Positions 1-14,094 of a stretch of DNA of 64,000 nt are shown in pieces (position 1 is the first letter of the stretch; the number at the start of each line of letters is the position of its first letter). The notes beneath the pieces were generated by a model. That model searched no databases. It worked only from the letters and a program-made list of their open reading frames with translations, and was not told the origin of the DNA. Made by a program: the position numbers and the translations under genes. The stretch is taken from positions 83,684 through 147,683 of the forward strand of contig CADAGX010000004.1 of the NCBI GenBank assembly GCA_902787575.1, written 5' to 3'. The stretch is from an uncultured Bacteroidales bacterium (GTDB lineage Bacteria; Bacteroidota; Bacteroidia; Bacteroidales; Bacteroidaceae).

Positions 1-1
1 A

Positions 2-952
2 TACGGCGTGACACGCGAGGATATTTTTTCCGTGTCCTACGGCTACGGACTTTTCACGGGCGGTCTGGGAGCGCACAACGGCGTCGAGAAAATCGGGGCG
101 TCTGTGGTGCCGGCTTCGACAGGCAACACCGAAAAGCACGCCAAACTGATTCGCGACCTCGGCATTACGGGCATTGCCTGCACCCCGTCGTATGCGCTAT
201 ATCTGGCCGAGACGATGGACAAACTGGGCATCACCAAAGAGCAGATAAAGCTTCGCGTCGGTGCCTTCGGCGCTGAACCGTGGACCGAGAACATGCGACA
301 GGAGATACAGCAACGGCTGGGACTGAAAGGTTTCAACCTCTACGGTCTGAGCGAGATAATGGGCCCGAGCGTAAGCTACGAGTGCCAGCAGCAGCACGGC
401 TCGCACATCTGCGAAGACCACTTCTACCCCGAAGTCATCAACCCCGTCACACTGGAGCCGCTGCCTTACGGACAGACCGGCGAACTCGTATTTACTACGC
501 TGACAAAGGAGGGAATGCCAGTGCTGCGCTATCGCACGCGCGACCTCTGCTCGCTGATGGACGGCCAGTGCGAGTGCGGACGAACGGCAGTGCGCATGAG
601 CCGCATAGAAGGTCGCAGCGACGACATGCTTATCATACGCGGCATCAACGTATTCCCCTCGCAGGTGGAAAGCGTCGTGCTCAGCATGCCCGAGTTTGCA
701 CCGCGCTACATGCTGATTGTGGACCGCGGCTCCAACAACCTCGACACGTTGCAAGTGCAGGTCGAACTGCGACAGGAATATTTCACCGCCACGTTCGACA
801 CGCCAGCAGCCATCGACGAACTGGAACGCAAGCTCGCAAACAAACTGAAGAGCGTGCTAAGCATCGCTGCCAAAGTGCAACTCAAAGCGCCCAACACCAT
901 CGAACGCAGCCAAGGAAAGAGCGCACACGTAATTGACAAACGCAAACTCTAA
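2..952 (+). CDS. phenylacetate-CoA ligase family protein, 5' end outside the window
   Basis: An adenylate-forming enzyme that would activate an aryl or indole carboxylic acid to its CoA thioester through an acyl-AMP. The reading frame is open to the window edge and 317 codons remain, against about 435 in the family, so the missing part includes the P-loop. Visible are YGLSEIMGPS (acyl-adenylate site), YRTRDL, and the hinge region GRSDDMLIIRGINVFPSQVE that starts the C-terminal domain. It aligns along its whole length with the next gene, 11 bases downstream, so the two are tandem paralogues in one operon. In Bacteroidales such ligases often sit beside indolepyruvate:ferredoxin oxidoreductase genes, which may lie just upstream. 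The substrate cannot be read from the sequence. Confidence 0.9.
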   Translation, partial: YGVTREDIFSVSYGYGLFTGGLGAHNGVEKIGASVVPASTGNTEKHAKLIRDLGITGIACTPSYALYLAETMDKLGITKEQIKLRVGAFGAEPWTENMRQEIQQRLGLKGFNLYGLSEIMGPSVSYECQQQHGSHICEDHFYPEVINPVTLEPLPYGQTGELVFTTLTKEGMPVLRYRTRDLCSLMDGQCECGRTAVRMSRIEGRSDDMLIIRGINVFPSQVESVVLSMPEFAPRYMLIVDRGSNNLDTLQVQVELRQEYFTATFDTPAAIDELERKLANKLKSVLSIAAKVQLKAPNTIERSQGKSAHVIDKRKL

Positions 953-963
953 ACTTTCACACT

Positions 964-2280
964 ATGGAATATTCTCCCTATTACAATCCTGAATTGGAAA
1001 CCATGCCCCGCAAGGAGCTGGAACGCCTGCAGTTGGAACGACTGCAACACACGGTACGGCACTGCATGAACGCCGAATTCTACAGAAAGAAGTTCGCCGA
1101 GCTGGGTATCACGCCCGACGACATCAAGAGCCTCGACGACGTACGCCGCCTGCCATTCACCACAAAAGAAGATCTGCGCGAGAACTATCCGTTCGGTTTG
1201 GCTTGCGTACCGATGCGCGACTGCACGCGTCTGCACTCCTCGAGTGGCACAACCGGAAATCCGACCGTCGTTCTGCACACAAAGAAGGACCTCGACGAGT
1301 GGGCGACAGCCGTGGCCCGCTGTCTGTGGATGGTGGGAAGTAGGCCGGAAGACGTGTTCCAGAACTCTGCCGGCTATGGTATGTTCACCGCCGGCCTGGG
1401 ATTCCAATACGGCGCCGAGGCGGTAGGTATGCTTACCGTGCCCGCCGCTGCCGGAAACACCACGCGACAGATTAAATTCATCCGCGACTTTGGCACCACC
1501 GTACTGCACGCAATTCCAAGCTATGCCTCCAGAATCTACGAGGTGATGCGCGAGGAAGGCGTCGACCCGCGTCGCGACACTAAACTCCGCGTGCTCTGCA
1601 TCGGTGCCGAGCCGCACAGCGAGGAACAACGACAGCGCATCGAGGAGAATCTGGGCGTGAAGGCCTACAACAGTTACGGTATTTCCGAGATGATGGGACC
1701 TGGCGTGGCCTTCGAGTGCCCGCAGCAGAACGGCCTCCACATCTGGGAAGATTATTTCATCGTGGAGATTATCGACCCCGTAACGCTGGAACCACTGCCT
1801 GACGGCGAACTGGGCGAATTGGTGCTGACCACCATCAACCGCGAGGCCATGCCGCTGCTGCGCTACCGCACGCGCGACCTCACGCGCATCCTGCCGGGCG
1901 AATGTTCCTGCGGCCGCTGTCACCGCCGCCTCGCCCGACTGCAAGGCCGCAGCGACGACATGATAATCCTGAAGGGTGTGAATATCTTCCCGATACAGAT
2001 AGAAAAGACGCTGCTCAAGTTCCGCGAGCTGGCTACCGACTATCTCATCACGCTCGAGACGAAAGAGGAAGGCGATACCATGACCATCGACGTGGAATTG
2101 GCAGCCGACTTCTCGACCGACGACTTCAAGGCGCTGCTCGCGCTCGAGAAGAATGTCACACGCCTGCTGAAGGACGAAATCCTGATAACGCCGAAGATTC
2201 ACCTCGTGCCCAAGGGAACGCTGACCGTAAGCGACGAAAAGAAGGCCGTGCGTGTGAAAGACCTGCGCAAGCTGTTCTGA
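964..2280 (+). CDS. phenylacetate-CoA ligase family protein, second copy
   Basis: Complete 438-residue member of the PaaK family. It makes an acyl-AMP and then a CoA thioester of an aryl or indole acid in the cytoplasm. The ATP-binding P-loop is SSSGTTGNP at residues 92-100. The adenylate motif YGISEMMGPG, the YRTRDL motif and the hinge GRSDDMIILKGVNIFPIQ follow in the usual order. The length is normal for the family. It lies 11 bases after a paralogue and 54 bases before an ACT-domain gene, a ligase-ligase-ACT order that fits aromatic amino-acid or arylpyruvate metabolism. Which acids the two copies take is unknown; calling it strictly phenylacetate-CoA ligase would go beyond the evidence. 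Confidence 0.93.
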   Translation: MEYSPYYNPELETMPRKELERLQLERLQHTVRHCMNAEFYRKKFAELGITPDDIKSLDDVRRLPFTTKEDLRENYPFGLACVPMRDCTRLHSSSGTTGNPTVVLHTKKDLDEWATAVARCLWMVGSRPEDVFQNSAGYGMFTAGLGFQYGAEAVGMLTVPAAAGNTTRQIKFIRDFGTTVLHAIPSYASRIYEVMREEGVDPRRDTKLRVLCIGAEPHSEEQRQRIEENLGVKAYNSYGISEMMGPGVAFECPQQNGLHIWEDYFIVEIIDPVTLEPLPDGELGELVLTTINREAMPLLRYRTRDLTRILPGECSCGRCHRRLARLQGRSDDMIILKGVNIFPIQIEKTLLKFRELATDYLITLETKEEGDTMTIDVELAADFSTDDFKALLALEKNVTRLLKDEILITPKIHLVPKGTLTVSDEKKAVRVKDLRKLF

Positions 2281-2334
2281 AAAACAGCTACCGCACGAAA
2301 CAAATACAAAACATAACGATAAAAATAAAACAAC

Positions 2335-2757
2335 ATGACAATCCATCAATTATCCATCTTCCTGGAAAATACCACAGGAACGCTCATTCAGGTGCTGCGG
2401 CACTTGAAGGAAGCAAAAGTGCAGCTCGTATCCACCACGATTGCCGACACAGCCGAGTACGGCATCCTCCGAATCATCTGCTCCGAGCCGCTGCGCGCCT
2501 GCGAGGAACTGAAGAAAGCCGGCGTTGCCGTGGCACTTTCTGACGTCTTCGCGTTGCAGATAGACAACAACCCGGGGGCAGCCGCCGATGTAGTGGAACT
2601 TTTCAGCCGCGCCGGCATAGGCCTGACGTACATCTACACGTTCCTGCTCCGCAACAAGGGCATTCTCGTGTTCCGTACCGACAAACCGGAACTAACTGCA
2701 AAGACAATTGAGGACAACCACCTGCCCACAATCTCGGAAGAGGAGCTCACCGTCTGA
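2335..2757 (+). CDS. tandem ACT-domain protein
   Basis: A 140-residue protein made of two ACT-like halves, roughly residues 3-68 and 71-138. The first opens with IHQLSIFLENTTGTLIQVL, a typical ACT beta-alpha start with a turn for amino-acid binding. No catalytic domain is attached. In Bacteroidales stand-alone double ACT proteins of this size commonly follow PaaK-type ligases, where they presumably sense an amino acid. That role is inferred from context only. It is the last gene of the operon: a strong hairpin follows directly. Confidence 0.85.
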   Translation: MTIHQLSIFLENTTGTLIQVLRHLKEAKVQLVSTTIADTAEYGILRIICSEPLRACEELKKAGVAVALSDVFALQIDNNPGAAADVVELFSRAGIGLTYIYTFLLRNKGILVFRTDKPELTAKTIEDNHLPTISEEELTV

Positions 2758-2780
2758 ATTCCAGACGGTGGAAAACAATC

Positions 2781-2813
2781 AGTGGGCGTGCTTCCGCGAG
2801 AAGCACGCCCACT
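2781..2813. terminator. bidirectional hairpin terminator
   Basis: A perfect 13-bp stem (AGTGGGCGTGCTT with its complement) around a 7-base loop, followed by TTTCT on the plus strand. It lies between the ACT gene (+) and the converging transporter gene (-), so it may stop transcription from both sides. Confidence 0.8.
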
Positions 2814-2850
2814 TTCTATGATGCGACGCACGAAAAGCCACCCACCGAAG

Positions 2851-4188
2851 TCAAGCTTCGTGGATGTAACCGTCGTCCTTGATATTCCAAAGCACGGAAA
2901 CCGTCAGACCGCCAATGACGGCCACGCCTGCCATGAGGATGAAAAGCGAATCCCACCCGAAGTGGTCTGAATACCAACCGAGTCCGGCACCGGTGAAGAT
3001 GACGGAGACATAGCTGGTGAGGCCAATCAGTCCGACAGCCGACGAGGCAGCTTTCTTTGTCACCTGATTCGACGCAATTACGCCGAGCAGCGCCTGCGGT
3101 CCGTAGAGGAAGAATCCAGCCACGGCCAGCAATATCAGCACCAGCACACTGCTGGCATCGGCCGGCAACAGGTGAAGTCCCACAAGGCAAAGTGCCACAA
3201 GTGCCATTTCGATGGCACAGACACGCTGTGCCTTGCCGCCAAAGAAGCGATCGGACACCCAACCGGCACACATCATACCTGCGCAACCGGCAATCTCGAA
3301 GATGGCAATCGTCCAGCCCGCCAGTTGCGGCGAAAGCGGCACAGCGCGGTTCTGCAAAAACGTCGGGCCCCAGTCGAGGACAGCAAAGCGGACAATATAC
3401 ACAAACAGGTCTGTGAGCGCCAGCATCCACACAATGGGATTCTGGAAAACACGCTTGCGGATGAAAGCTTTGAAGGCCTCGGGCGAGTCGTCGCCATCAA
3501 GTTCTGTCTTTGTATCGGGCAGTTCCGGCAGTCCCACAGAGCTGGGCGTATCGCGCAACGTGACGATGATAAAGAATACACCTATGGAAGCAATGATGGC
3601 GGGCAGCCAGAAGCACCACTGCCACGGCTGTGTACTGCCAATACTGAACTGGCTGCCAATGATGTAACCGCAGAGCACCGACACCAGTCCGGCTCCTATG
3701 GAGTGCGACACGTTCCACATGCTCATTTTCGTGGCCAGTTCACGAGGTGGCACCCAGTGAACCATCAGTCGGTTGCACGGCGAAAATCCGCAGCCCTGAA
3801 AGATATTATTCAGCACAAGCAGCACGGCCATGATGATTACCATGAGGTTTACGAAGTCCGGGCCGTCGCCGATAAGCATGCGGCTGAGGTCGGCACTGAA
3901 ACCGAAGGCATAATTCAGCAGAGCGCAGGCCGTAAGTCCGATTACCAAGTGCCAGCGGGCATTGGCGCGGTCGGCGATAAATCCGTTGATGAACTTCGAA
4001 ACGCCGTAGATGATGCCCACCAGCGAGAGTATCACGCCAAAACTGGTGTTTGTGATACCATATGCCTCACTCAGCGCAGGCATGGCGAACGAAAAGTTCT
4101 TGCGCACGAAATAAAACATGCTGTAGCCGATCATCGAGCACACGATGACGCGCCACTGCCAGTGGCGAAAGCTATGTTGTGTCTTCAT
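2851..4188 (-). CDS. MFS transporter of the organophosphate:phosphate antiporter type (GlpT/UhpT-like)
   Basis: A 445-residue inner-membrane protein with about 12 hydrophobic segments. The first membrane segment runs into YFVRKNFSFAMP, the signature arginine-containing segment of the OPA family, which exchanges sugar phosphates or glycerol-3-phosphate for phosphate. A second typical stretch is FQGCGFSPCNRLMVHW. It starts 10 bases after the stop of a glycerol-3-phosphate dehydrogenase gene, so the two are one operon, which favours glycerol-3-phosphate as substrate. A hexose-phosphate carrier cannot be excluded. Confidence 0.85.
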   Translation of the reverse strand: MKTQHSFRHWQWRVIVCSMIGYSMFYFVRKNFSFAMPALSEAYGITNTSFGVILSLVGIIYGVSKFINGFIADRANARWHLVIGLTACALLNYAFGFSADLSRMLIGDGPDFVNLMVIIMAVLLVLNNIFQGCGFSPCNRLMVHWVPPRELATKMSMWNVSHSIGAGLVSVLCGYIIGSQFSIGSTQPWQWCFWLPAIIASIGVFFIIVTLRDTPSSVGLPELPDTKTELDGDDSPEAFKAFIRKRVFQNPIVWMLALTDLFVYIVRFAVLDWGPTFLQNRAVPLSPQLAGWTIAIFEIAGCAGMMCAGWVSDRFFGGKAQRVCAIEMALVALCLVGLHLLPADASSVLVLILLAVAGFFLYGPQALLGVIASNQVTKKAASSAVGLIGLTSYVSVIFTGAGLGWYSDHFGWDSLFILMAGVAVIGGLTVSVLWNIKDDGYIHEA

Positions 4189-4198
4189 GGGCGTGGGA

Positions 4199-5254
4199 TT
4201 ACTTCAGGTGCTCGAAAGTAAACGACTCCCACGGCAGGTCGGCGTCGGCTGCGCCTTTGTCGAGGATATCCACGATATGCATCAAAAGAGGGAAGTCGCG
4301 CAAATCCACAAGTCCCAATTCAGCCTTGCGACGAATGGCATTTCCCATGACGCGTGTAATGACAAGGCTCTCCAGTGTGATACCGGCCAGCGCCTCTGTC
4401 ACTTCGTCGTAGTTGAGGCCCTGCCCCATCAGCACGCCGCACCGGCGCGTACGTCCGCTGAATATTGTCACATAAAGGTCGCCCAGTCCGATGCATTCCG
4501 ACTCGAAGGTGCCACCCTGCATCAGCATCAGTGCGTGAGTCTCGCGCACGGCCTGTGTGAAAGTGCCTGCCTGAGAATTATAATGCTGTGGCTCGTTCTC
4601 GCCATGCCAGCGAGTATTCAGGCCAACGGCCAACGTAACGGCCATGGCATACGCATTCTTCAGAGCAACGGCGCTCTCCAGTCCGATTACGTCGTTGGTG
4701 AGCGAAATATGGTAGTACGGGCGCTGCATTGCCTCCTTCATCATGCGCAGTGCGTCGTTGTCGCGGCCGCAGAACGCCACTTCAGACGGATCCATGAAGA
4801 CGAGCTCGTAGCTGGTGCAGGGGCCGCCAATGGCACAGATGGTACGATGGATGCCACGTTTTGCCAGCTCGCTTTCCCAGAAGCCAGGGTAAGAAAGCAA
4901 CGTGCCATCTTCCGTGGCGCGCAAACCCTTGGTGACGCTGAGCACTGGCATGTGCGGATCGAGCTGCATCAGCACTTCGTCGAGGAACCAATCAACGCCG
5001 AAAGACGAAACTCCGCCAATTACAAAGTCGCAGTCCTGCACTTGTTTTTTCCAGTCGCTGAAGTAGTGGAACGAGACATTCTCGGGAAATGCCCGGCAAA
5101 ACTTCTCGTGCTTGCGCGTCTTAATATAGCCGTCGATTATCTCATCGTCGAGACAAGTACCAATGATTCTAACTTCGTTTCCGTTTTCTGCTGCAGGAAA
5201 TGCCAGGGCCGAGCCCATCATGCCTGCGCCAAGAATAGCAATTTTACGTTTCAT
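4199..5254 (-). CDS. gpsA: glycerol-3-phosphate dehydrogenase [NAD(P)+]
   Basis: Interconverts dihydroxyacetone phosphate and glycerol-3-phosphate, the start of phospholipid synthesis. The 351-residue protein opens with the nucleotide-binding loop KIAILGAGMMGSALA, has VTKGL in place of the common ATKG, the catalytic-lysine region ESAVALKNAYA, and GLGDLYVT with GRTRR, which bind the substrate phosphate in this family. An in-frame extension of 22 codons upstream was rejected because MKRKIAILGAG is the usual N-terminus and the promoter lies inside the extension. It is followed after 10 bases by an OPA transporter. Confidence 0.93.
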   Translation of the reverse strand: MKRKIAILGAGMMGSALAFPAAENGNEVRIIGTCLDDEIIDGYIKTRKHEKFCRAFPENVSFHYFSDWKKQVQDCDFVIGGVSSFGVDWFLDEVLMQLDPHMPVLSVTKGLRATEDGTLLSYPGFWESELAKRGIHRTICAIGGPCTSYELVFMDPSEVAFCGRDNDALRMMKEAMQRPYYHISLTNDVIGLESAVALKNAYAMAVTLAVGLNTRWHGENEPQHYNSQAGTFTQAVRETHALMLMQGGTFESECIGLGDLYVTIFSGRTRRCGVLMGQGLNYDEVTEALAGITLESLVITRVMGNAIRRKAELGLVDLRDFPLLMHIVDILDKGAADADLPWESFTFEHLK

Positions 5255-5290
5255 GTTATTTAATTTAGATGTTACTTTGTTAATTTCCCG

Positions 5291-5321
5291 CAAAATTAGC
5301 TGTTTTTCGCGAGAAAACAAA
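5291..5321 (-). promoter_or_regulatory. promoter of gpsA and the OPA transporter
   Basis: On the minus strand TTTG (5321-5318) is followed by exactly 19 bases and then TAATTTTG (5298-5291), matching the Bacteroidetes sigma-ABfr consensus. Transcription should begin about 30 bases before the gpsA ATG. Confidence 0.85.
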
Positions 5322-5362
5322 GAAAGCTTTTTCGGAATTGTACTTATTAACCAGAAAAATGC

Positions 5363-5370
5363 TAATTTTG
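5363..5370 (+). promoter_or_regulatory. -7 box of the promoter for the EEP phosphoesterase gene
   Basis: TAATTTTG matches TAnnTTTG and lies 30 bases before the ATG at 5401. The -33 element is weak (ATTG at 5337-5340, a longer gap than usual), so the call rests on the -7 box and position. Confidence 0.55.
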
Positions 5371-5400
5371 CAAAACAAAATGACCTAAAAGATTCTTCGT

Positions 5401-6471
5401 ATGAAAGCCTTCAGACTACTCGGCACACTCATTTTCTGCCATGCCATAGCGCATGCACAAACCACCACGCGCAGCATGATAAACATCGACCGCTGCGACA
5501 CCACGTCGCAAGGCGTCCTGCTCAGAGACATACAGCAAATTCAGACCACGAAACGCACGGACGCCACCGACCGCTGGCAGCTGAACGTGGAGACAACGAC
5601 ACCGGAGAAAAACATCAGCCTGCCCACCGACAGCATACGCCAGCTACGAATCACACAACTGCAAGTACCCGACTCCACCACCGTAGGCCTGCGCATTATG
5701 CAGTTCAACATCCGTGAAGACAAGCAGACAGAACCCGACTACAACACCTTCACCGGCGTACGCGCTGAGGCCATAAAACAAATGCTGAAGGACGTAAAGC
5801 CCGATATCGTATGTCTGCAGGAGTGCCGCAAGACGCAGGCGCAGTATTTGGCCACGGCGCTGCCCGAATACACACAGATACTTTTCCCGAAAGACGGCAT
5901 AGAGAAAAATGGCGGACAGCGCGACGTGATACTCTACGACAACAAGAAAGTGCGACTGCTCACGTGGAGCAAATTCTGGTTCAGCGAGACGCCAACCGTC
6001 TCCAGCATGAGTTGGGATGCCAGCACGCCAAAACTGACTATCTACGCTAAGTTTCGCAGCCGCGAAGACACGACGAAGGATTTCTACGTCTACTGTACCC
6101 ACTTCCCTCCCTCGGCACCGGAAGCCATGGGCCACGCAGTGACAATGATAGAAGAAAGCATCAACAAAACGACCAGCGGCACGCTGCCCGTCTTCCTCTG
6201 CGGCGACCTAAATCTCGACTACCACAACGCCATCCTCGCGCCGCTCGAAGAATATATGTACCACGCAGCCAGCACGGCACTCGAGTCTGACGGCGTGGAT
6301 GCCATCACCTACAACGGCTACCGCGACACAAACCTGAAGACGCTCGACCATATTTTCTACCGAAACGCCATCGTGGACACCTATCACGTGAAAAATAAAA
6401 CCTATCAGTACGGCACGAACTGCAAGTGGATTTCTGACCACTATCCGCTCTACTCAGACGTGCGATTCTGA
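5401..6471 (+). CDS. secreted endonuclease/exonuclease/phosphatase-fold protein
   Basis: A 356-residue protein with a signal peptide (MKAFRLLGTLIFCHAIAHAQ) and a short linker region before an EEP domain from about residue 98 to the end. The domain shows LRIMQFNIRED, IVCLQECRKTQ (metal-binding Glu), YCTHFPP, FLCGDLNLDY (Asp and Asn of the active site) and the closing SDHYPLYSDVRF (catalytic His). The family includes DNases, sphingomyelinases and inositol phosphatases, so only phosphodiester or phosphomonoester hydrolysis outside the cytoplasm is supported. Monocistronic, converging on aspS. Confidence 0.88.
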   Translation: MKAFRLLGTLIFCHAIAHAQTTTRSMINIDRCDTTSQGVLLRDIQQIQTTKRTDATDRWQLNVETTTPEKNISLPTDSIRQLRITQLQVPDSTTVGLRIMQFNIREDKQTEPDYNTFTGVRAEAIKQMLKDVKPDIVCLQECRKTQAQYLATALPEYTQILFPKDGIEKNGGQRDVILYDNKKVRLLTWSKFWFSETPTVSSMSWDASTPKLTIYAKFRSREDTTKDFYVYCTHFPPSAPEAMGHAVTMIEESINKTTSGTLPVFLCGDLNLDYHNAILAPLEEYMYHAASTALESDGVDAITYNGYRDTNLKTLDHIFYRNAIVDTYHVKNKTYQYGTNCKWISDHYPLYSDVRF

Positions 6472-6530
6472 ACGCTGAAATTCCACCAACACACCACGGG
6501 CTCGGAATCCATCCGTCAGATTTCGGAATG

Positions 6531-6618
6531 CCACGCGTCGCATCGCTCAATGCCACACGTCGCAAAGCTCAACACCACACGTCGCAACTCACAACACCAC
6601 GCGTCGCATTTATTTCGC
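6531..6618. repeat. four 22-bp tandem repeats
   Basis: Units start at 6531, 6553, 6575 and 6597, an exact 22-base period. Each begins with the 12-base core CCACRCGTCGCA, alternating G, A, A, G at the fifth base; the next 10 bases vary but keep GCTCAA-like content in the first three. Intergenic, between two converging genes. No reading frame with homologues was recognised across it. Confidence 0.85.
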
Positions 6619-6637
6619 ATCGTGCAACTAAAATGAA

Positions 6638-6668
6638 TGTGGGATGCACCAGTTTGGCGCATCCCACA
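6638..6668 (-). terminator. hairpin behind aspS
   Basis: A perfect 10-bp inverted repeat, TGTGGGATGC and GCATCCCACA, with an 11-base loop. On the minus strand it is followed by TTCATTTTAGTT, which suits termination of aspS; it may also slow transcription coming from the plus-strand gene. Confidence 0.65.
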
Positions 6669-6700
6669 CAGAAATCTACTTGCGACGTCCGACTCGGAAA

Positions 6701-8467
6701 TCACTTCTCCTCGGGCAGACGAAGCTCGAGGCAGAGTTCGTCGAGCTGACTCTTGTCGAGCGCACCAGGTGCATCGAGCATCACATCGCGTCCGCTGTTG
6801 TTCTTGGGGAACGCAATGCAGTCGCGAATGCTGTCGAGGCCGGCAAACAGACTTACCCAACGGTCGAGACCGTAAGCCAAGCCGCCGTGAGGAGGTGCGC
6901 CATACTTGAAAGCATTCATCAGGAAGCCAAACTGCTGCTGTGCCTTCTCGGGCGTGAAGCCCAATATCTCGAACATTTTGGCCTGCAGCGCCTGATCGTG
7001 AATACGGATGGAGCCGCCGCCCACCTCTACGCCGTTGCAAACCATGTCATACGCGTCTGCGCGAACGGCTGCGGGGTTTGTATCCAGCAGTGGGATGTCT
7101 TCGTTTTTCGGATGCGTGAAGGGGTGATGCATGGCCATGAGGCGTCCTTCCTCCTCGCTCCACTCGAACATCGGGAAATCCACCACCCAAAGCAGCGAGA
7201 ACTTATTCTTGTCACGGAGACCCATGCGGCTTCCCATTTCGAGGCGGAGCTCGCAAAGTTGCTTGCGCACACGCATGGCATCGTCGCCGCTAAGTATGAG
7301 AATCAGGTCGCCGGCCTTGGCATTCATCTTGTCGCGCAGACGATTCAGGACTTCCGGTGTGTAGAACTTATCGACACTACTCTTCACGCTGCCGTCCTCT
7401 TGCACGCGAGCATAGACAAGTCCCTTTGCTCCGATCTGGGGCCGCTTGACGAAATCTGTCAACTGGTCGAGCTGCTTGCGGGTATATACTGCCTGACCTT
7501 CGGCGCAGATGCCTGCTATGAACGCTGCATCGTTGAAGACTGAGAATTCGCCCGTGCCCTTCAGCTCGTCCATTAGTTCGACAAATGGCATACCGAAGCG
7601 CGTATCGGGTTTGTCGGAGCCATAGAGTCGCATGGCCTCATCCCAACTCATGCGCGGGAAAGGTTCTGTCAACTCCACGCCACGCAGTTCGCGGAAAAGA
7701 TGCTTGGCCATTCCTTCGAAGAGTTGGATGATATCCTCCTGCTCGACGAACGACATTTCGCAATCTATCTGTGTGAACTCGGGTTGGCGGTCGGCACGCA
7801 AATCCTCGTCGCGGAAGCACTTCACAATCTGGAAGTAGCGGTCCATGCCGGCAACCATGAGAAGTTGCTTCAGCGTCTGCGGACTTTGCGGCAACGCATA
7901 GAATTGTCCGGGATTCATGCGGCTGGGCACCACAAAGTCGCGTGCACCTTCGGGAGTAGAACCGATGAGCATCGGAGTTTCTATCTCCAGGAATCCTTTG
8001 CTGTCGAGGTAGCGCCGCACTTCCATCGTCATGCGGTGACGCAATTCAAGGTTCTTACGAACCACTGGGCGCCGCAGATCCAGATAGCGGTACTTCATAC
8101 GGATGTCGTCGCCGCCGTCACTTTCTTCCTCGATGGTGAAGGGCGGCGTCAGGCTCTCGTTCAGAATCGTCAGTTCCGAGACGAGAATCTCGATGTCGCC
8201 AGTCGGCAAATTCTTGTTCTTGGAGTAGCGCTCCTCCACAACACCTGTGGCCTGCACCACAAATTCACGTCCCAGCTTACCAGCCTGGCGCTTCAGCTCT
8301 TCGGGAGCGTCCTCGGTGAAAGCCAACTGCGTGATGCCGTAGCGGTCGCGAAGGTCAACGAAAGTAAGGGCCCCGAGATTGTGAACGCTCTGAACCCAAC
8401 CAGCCAACGTGACTCGTTGGCCTTTATCGGCAAGACGAAGCTCGCCGCATGTTTTTGTTCTATACAT
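6701..8467 (-). CDS. aspS: aspartate--tRNA ligase
   Basis: Class II aminoacyl-tRNA synthetase, 588 residues, the usual bacterial length. An N-terminal OB-fold anticodon-binding domain (residues 1-105, with [20 protein letters not shown]) is followed by the catalytic core: motif 2 [18 protein letters not shown] and motif 3 [11 protein letters not shown] near the C-terminus, with the bacterial GAD insertion between them. A tRNA-Lys gene lies 67 bases upstream on the same strand behind a good promoter; no other promoter was found in the gap, so tRNA-Lys and aspS may share a transcript. Confidence 0.97.
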   Translation of the reverse strand: MYRTKTCGELRLADKGQRVTLAGWVQSVHNLGALTFVDLRDRYGITQLAFTEDAPEELKRQAGKLGREFVVQATGVVEERYSKNKNLPTGDIEILVSELTILNESLTPPFTIEEESDGGDDIRMKYRYLDLRRPVVRKNLELRHRMTMEVRRYLDSKGFLEIETPMLIGSTPEGARDFVVPSRMNPGQFYALPQSPQTLKQLLMVAGMDRYFQIVKCFRDEDLRADRQPEFTQIDCEMSFVEQEDIIQLFEGMAKHLFRELRGVELTEPFPRMSWDEAMRLYGSDKPDTRFGMPFVELMDELKGTGEFSVFNDAAFIAGICAEGQAVYTRKQLDQLTDFVKRPQIGAKGLVYARVQEDGSVKSSVDKFYTPEVLNRLRDKMNAKAGDLILILSGDDAMRVRKQLCELRLEMGSRMGLRDKNKFSLLWVVDFPMFEWSEEEGRLMAMHHPFTHPKNEDIPLLDTNPAAVRADAYDMVCNGVEVGGGSIRIHDQALQAKMFEILGFTPEKAQQQFGFLMNAFKYGAPPHGGLAYGLDRWVSLFAGLDSIRDCIAFPKNNSGRDVMLDAPGALDKSQLDELCLELRLPEEK

Positions 8468-8498
8468 TATATATATTATTAATACTTTCTGAAACGAA

Positions 8499-8527
8499 GA
8501 AGGATGAACTCTTCAAGTCCATCCTTC
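8499..8527 (-). other. hairpin between tRNA-Lys and aspS
   Basis: GAAGGATG and CATCCTTC form an 8-bp stem that can extend inward to about 12 bp with one G-U pair. It lies between the tRNA 3' end and the aspS start. It could end tRNA transcripts partly or guide processing; no clear U-run follows. Confidence 0.5.
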
Positions 8528-8534
8528 ATTTAAG

Positions 8535-8607
8535 TACGCCCTCAGGGGCTCGAACCCTGGACCCATTGATTAAGAGTCAATTGCTCTACCAACTGAGCTA
8601 AGGACGC
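8535..8607 (-). tRNA. tRNA-Lys (anticodon CTT)
   Basis: A 73-base cloverleaf. The 7-bp acceptor stem begins GCGTCCT, the D-stem is GCTC/GAGC, the anticodon arm ATTGA-CTCTTAA-TCAAT carries CTT, and the T-arm contains GGTTCGAGCCC-type bases. The discriminator base is A and CCA is not encoded. Confidence 0.96.
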
Positions 8608-8632
8608 ATGTTACTTTCTGTTTTTTGCGCTG

Positions 8633-8664
8633 CAAAGGTACAGACTTATTTTGTGACGGCCAAA
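8633..8664 (-). promoter_or_regulatory. promoter of tRNA-Lys (and possibly aspS)
   Basis: Minus-strand TTTG (8664-8661), a 20-base gap, then TACCTTTG (8640-8633). The start point would be about 20 bases before the tRNA. Confidence 0.75.
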
Positions 8665-8687
8665 TTTTTTGGCGTCTTTTTTTCACA

Positions 8688-14077
<5,390 letters not shown>

Positions 14078-14094
14078 GTCACGACAGTTTTTTC

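Noticed and set aside
949-2349. 466-codon reading frame on the minus strand opposite the second ligase gene
   Set aside because: It lies fully opposite a gene with clear motifs. Its composition (His-, Val- and Arg-rich without domains) is the mirror of GC-rich codons.
6531-6618. CRISPR array
   Set aside because: The 22-base period with a 12-base core leaves only 10-base gaps, too short for spacers, and no cas gene is near.
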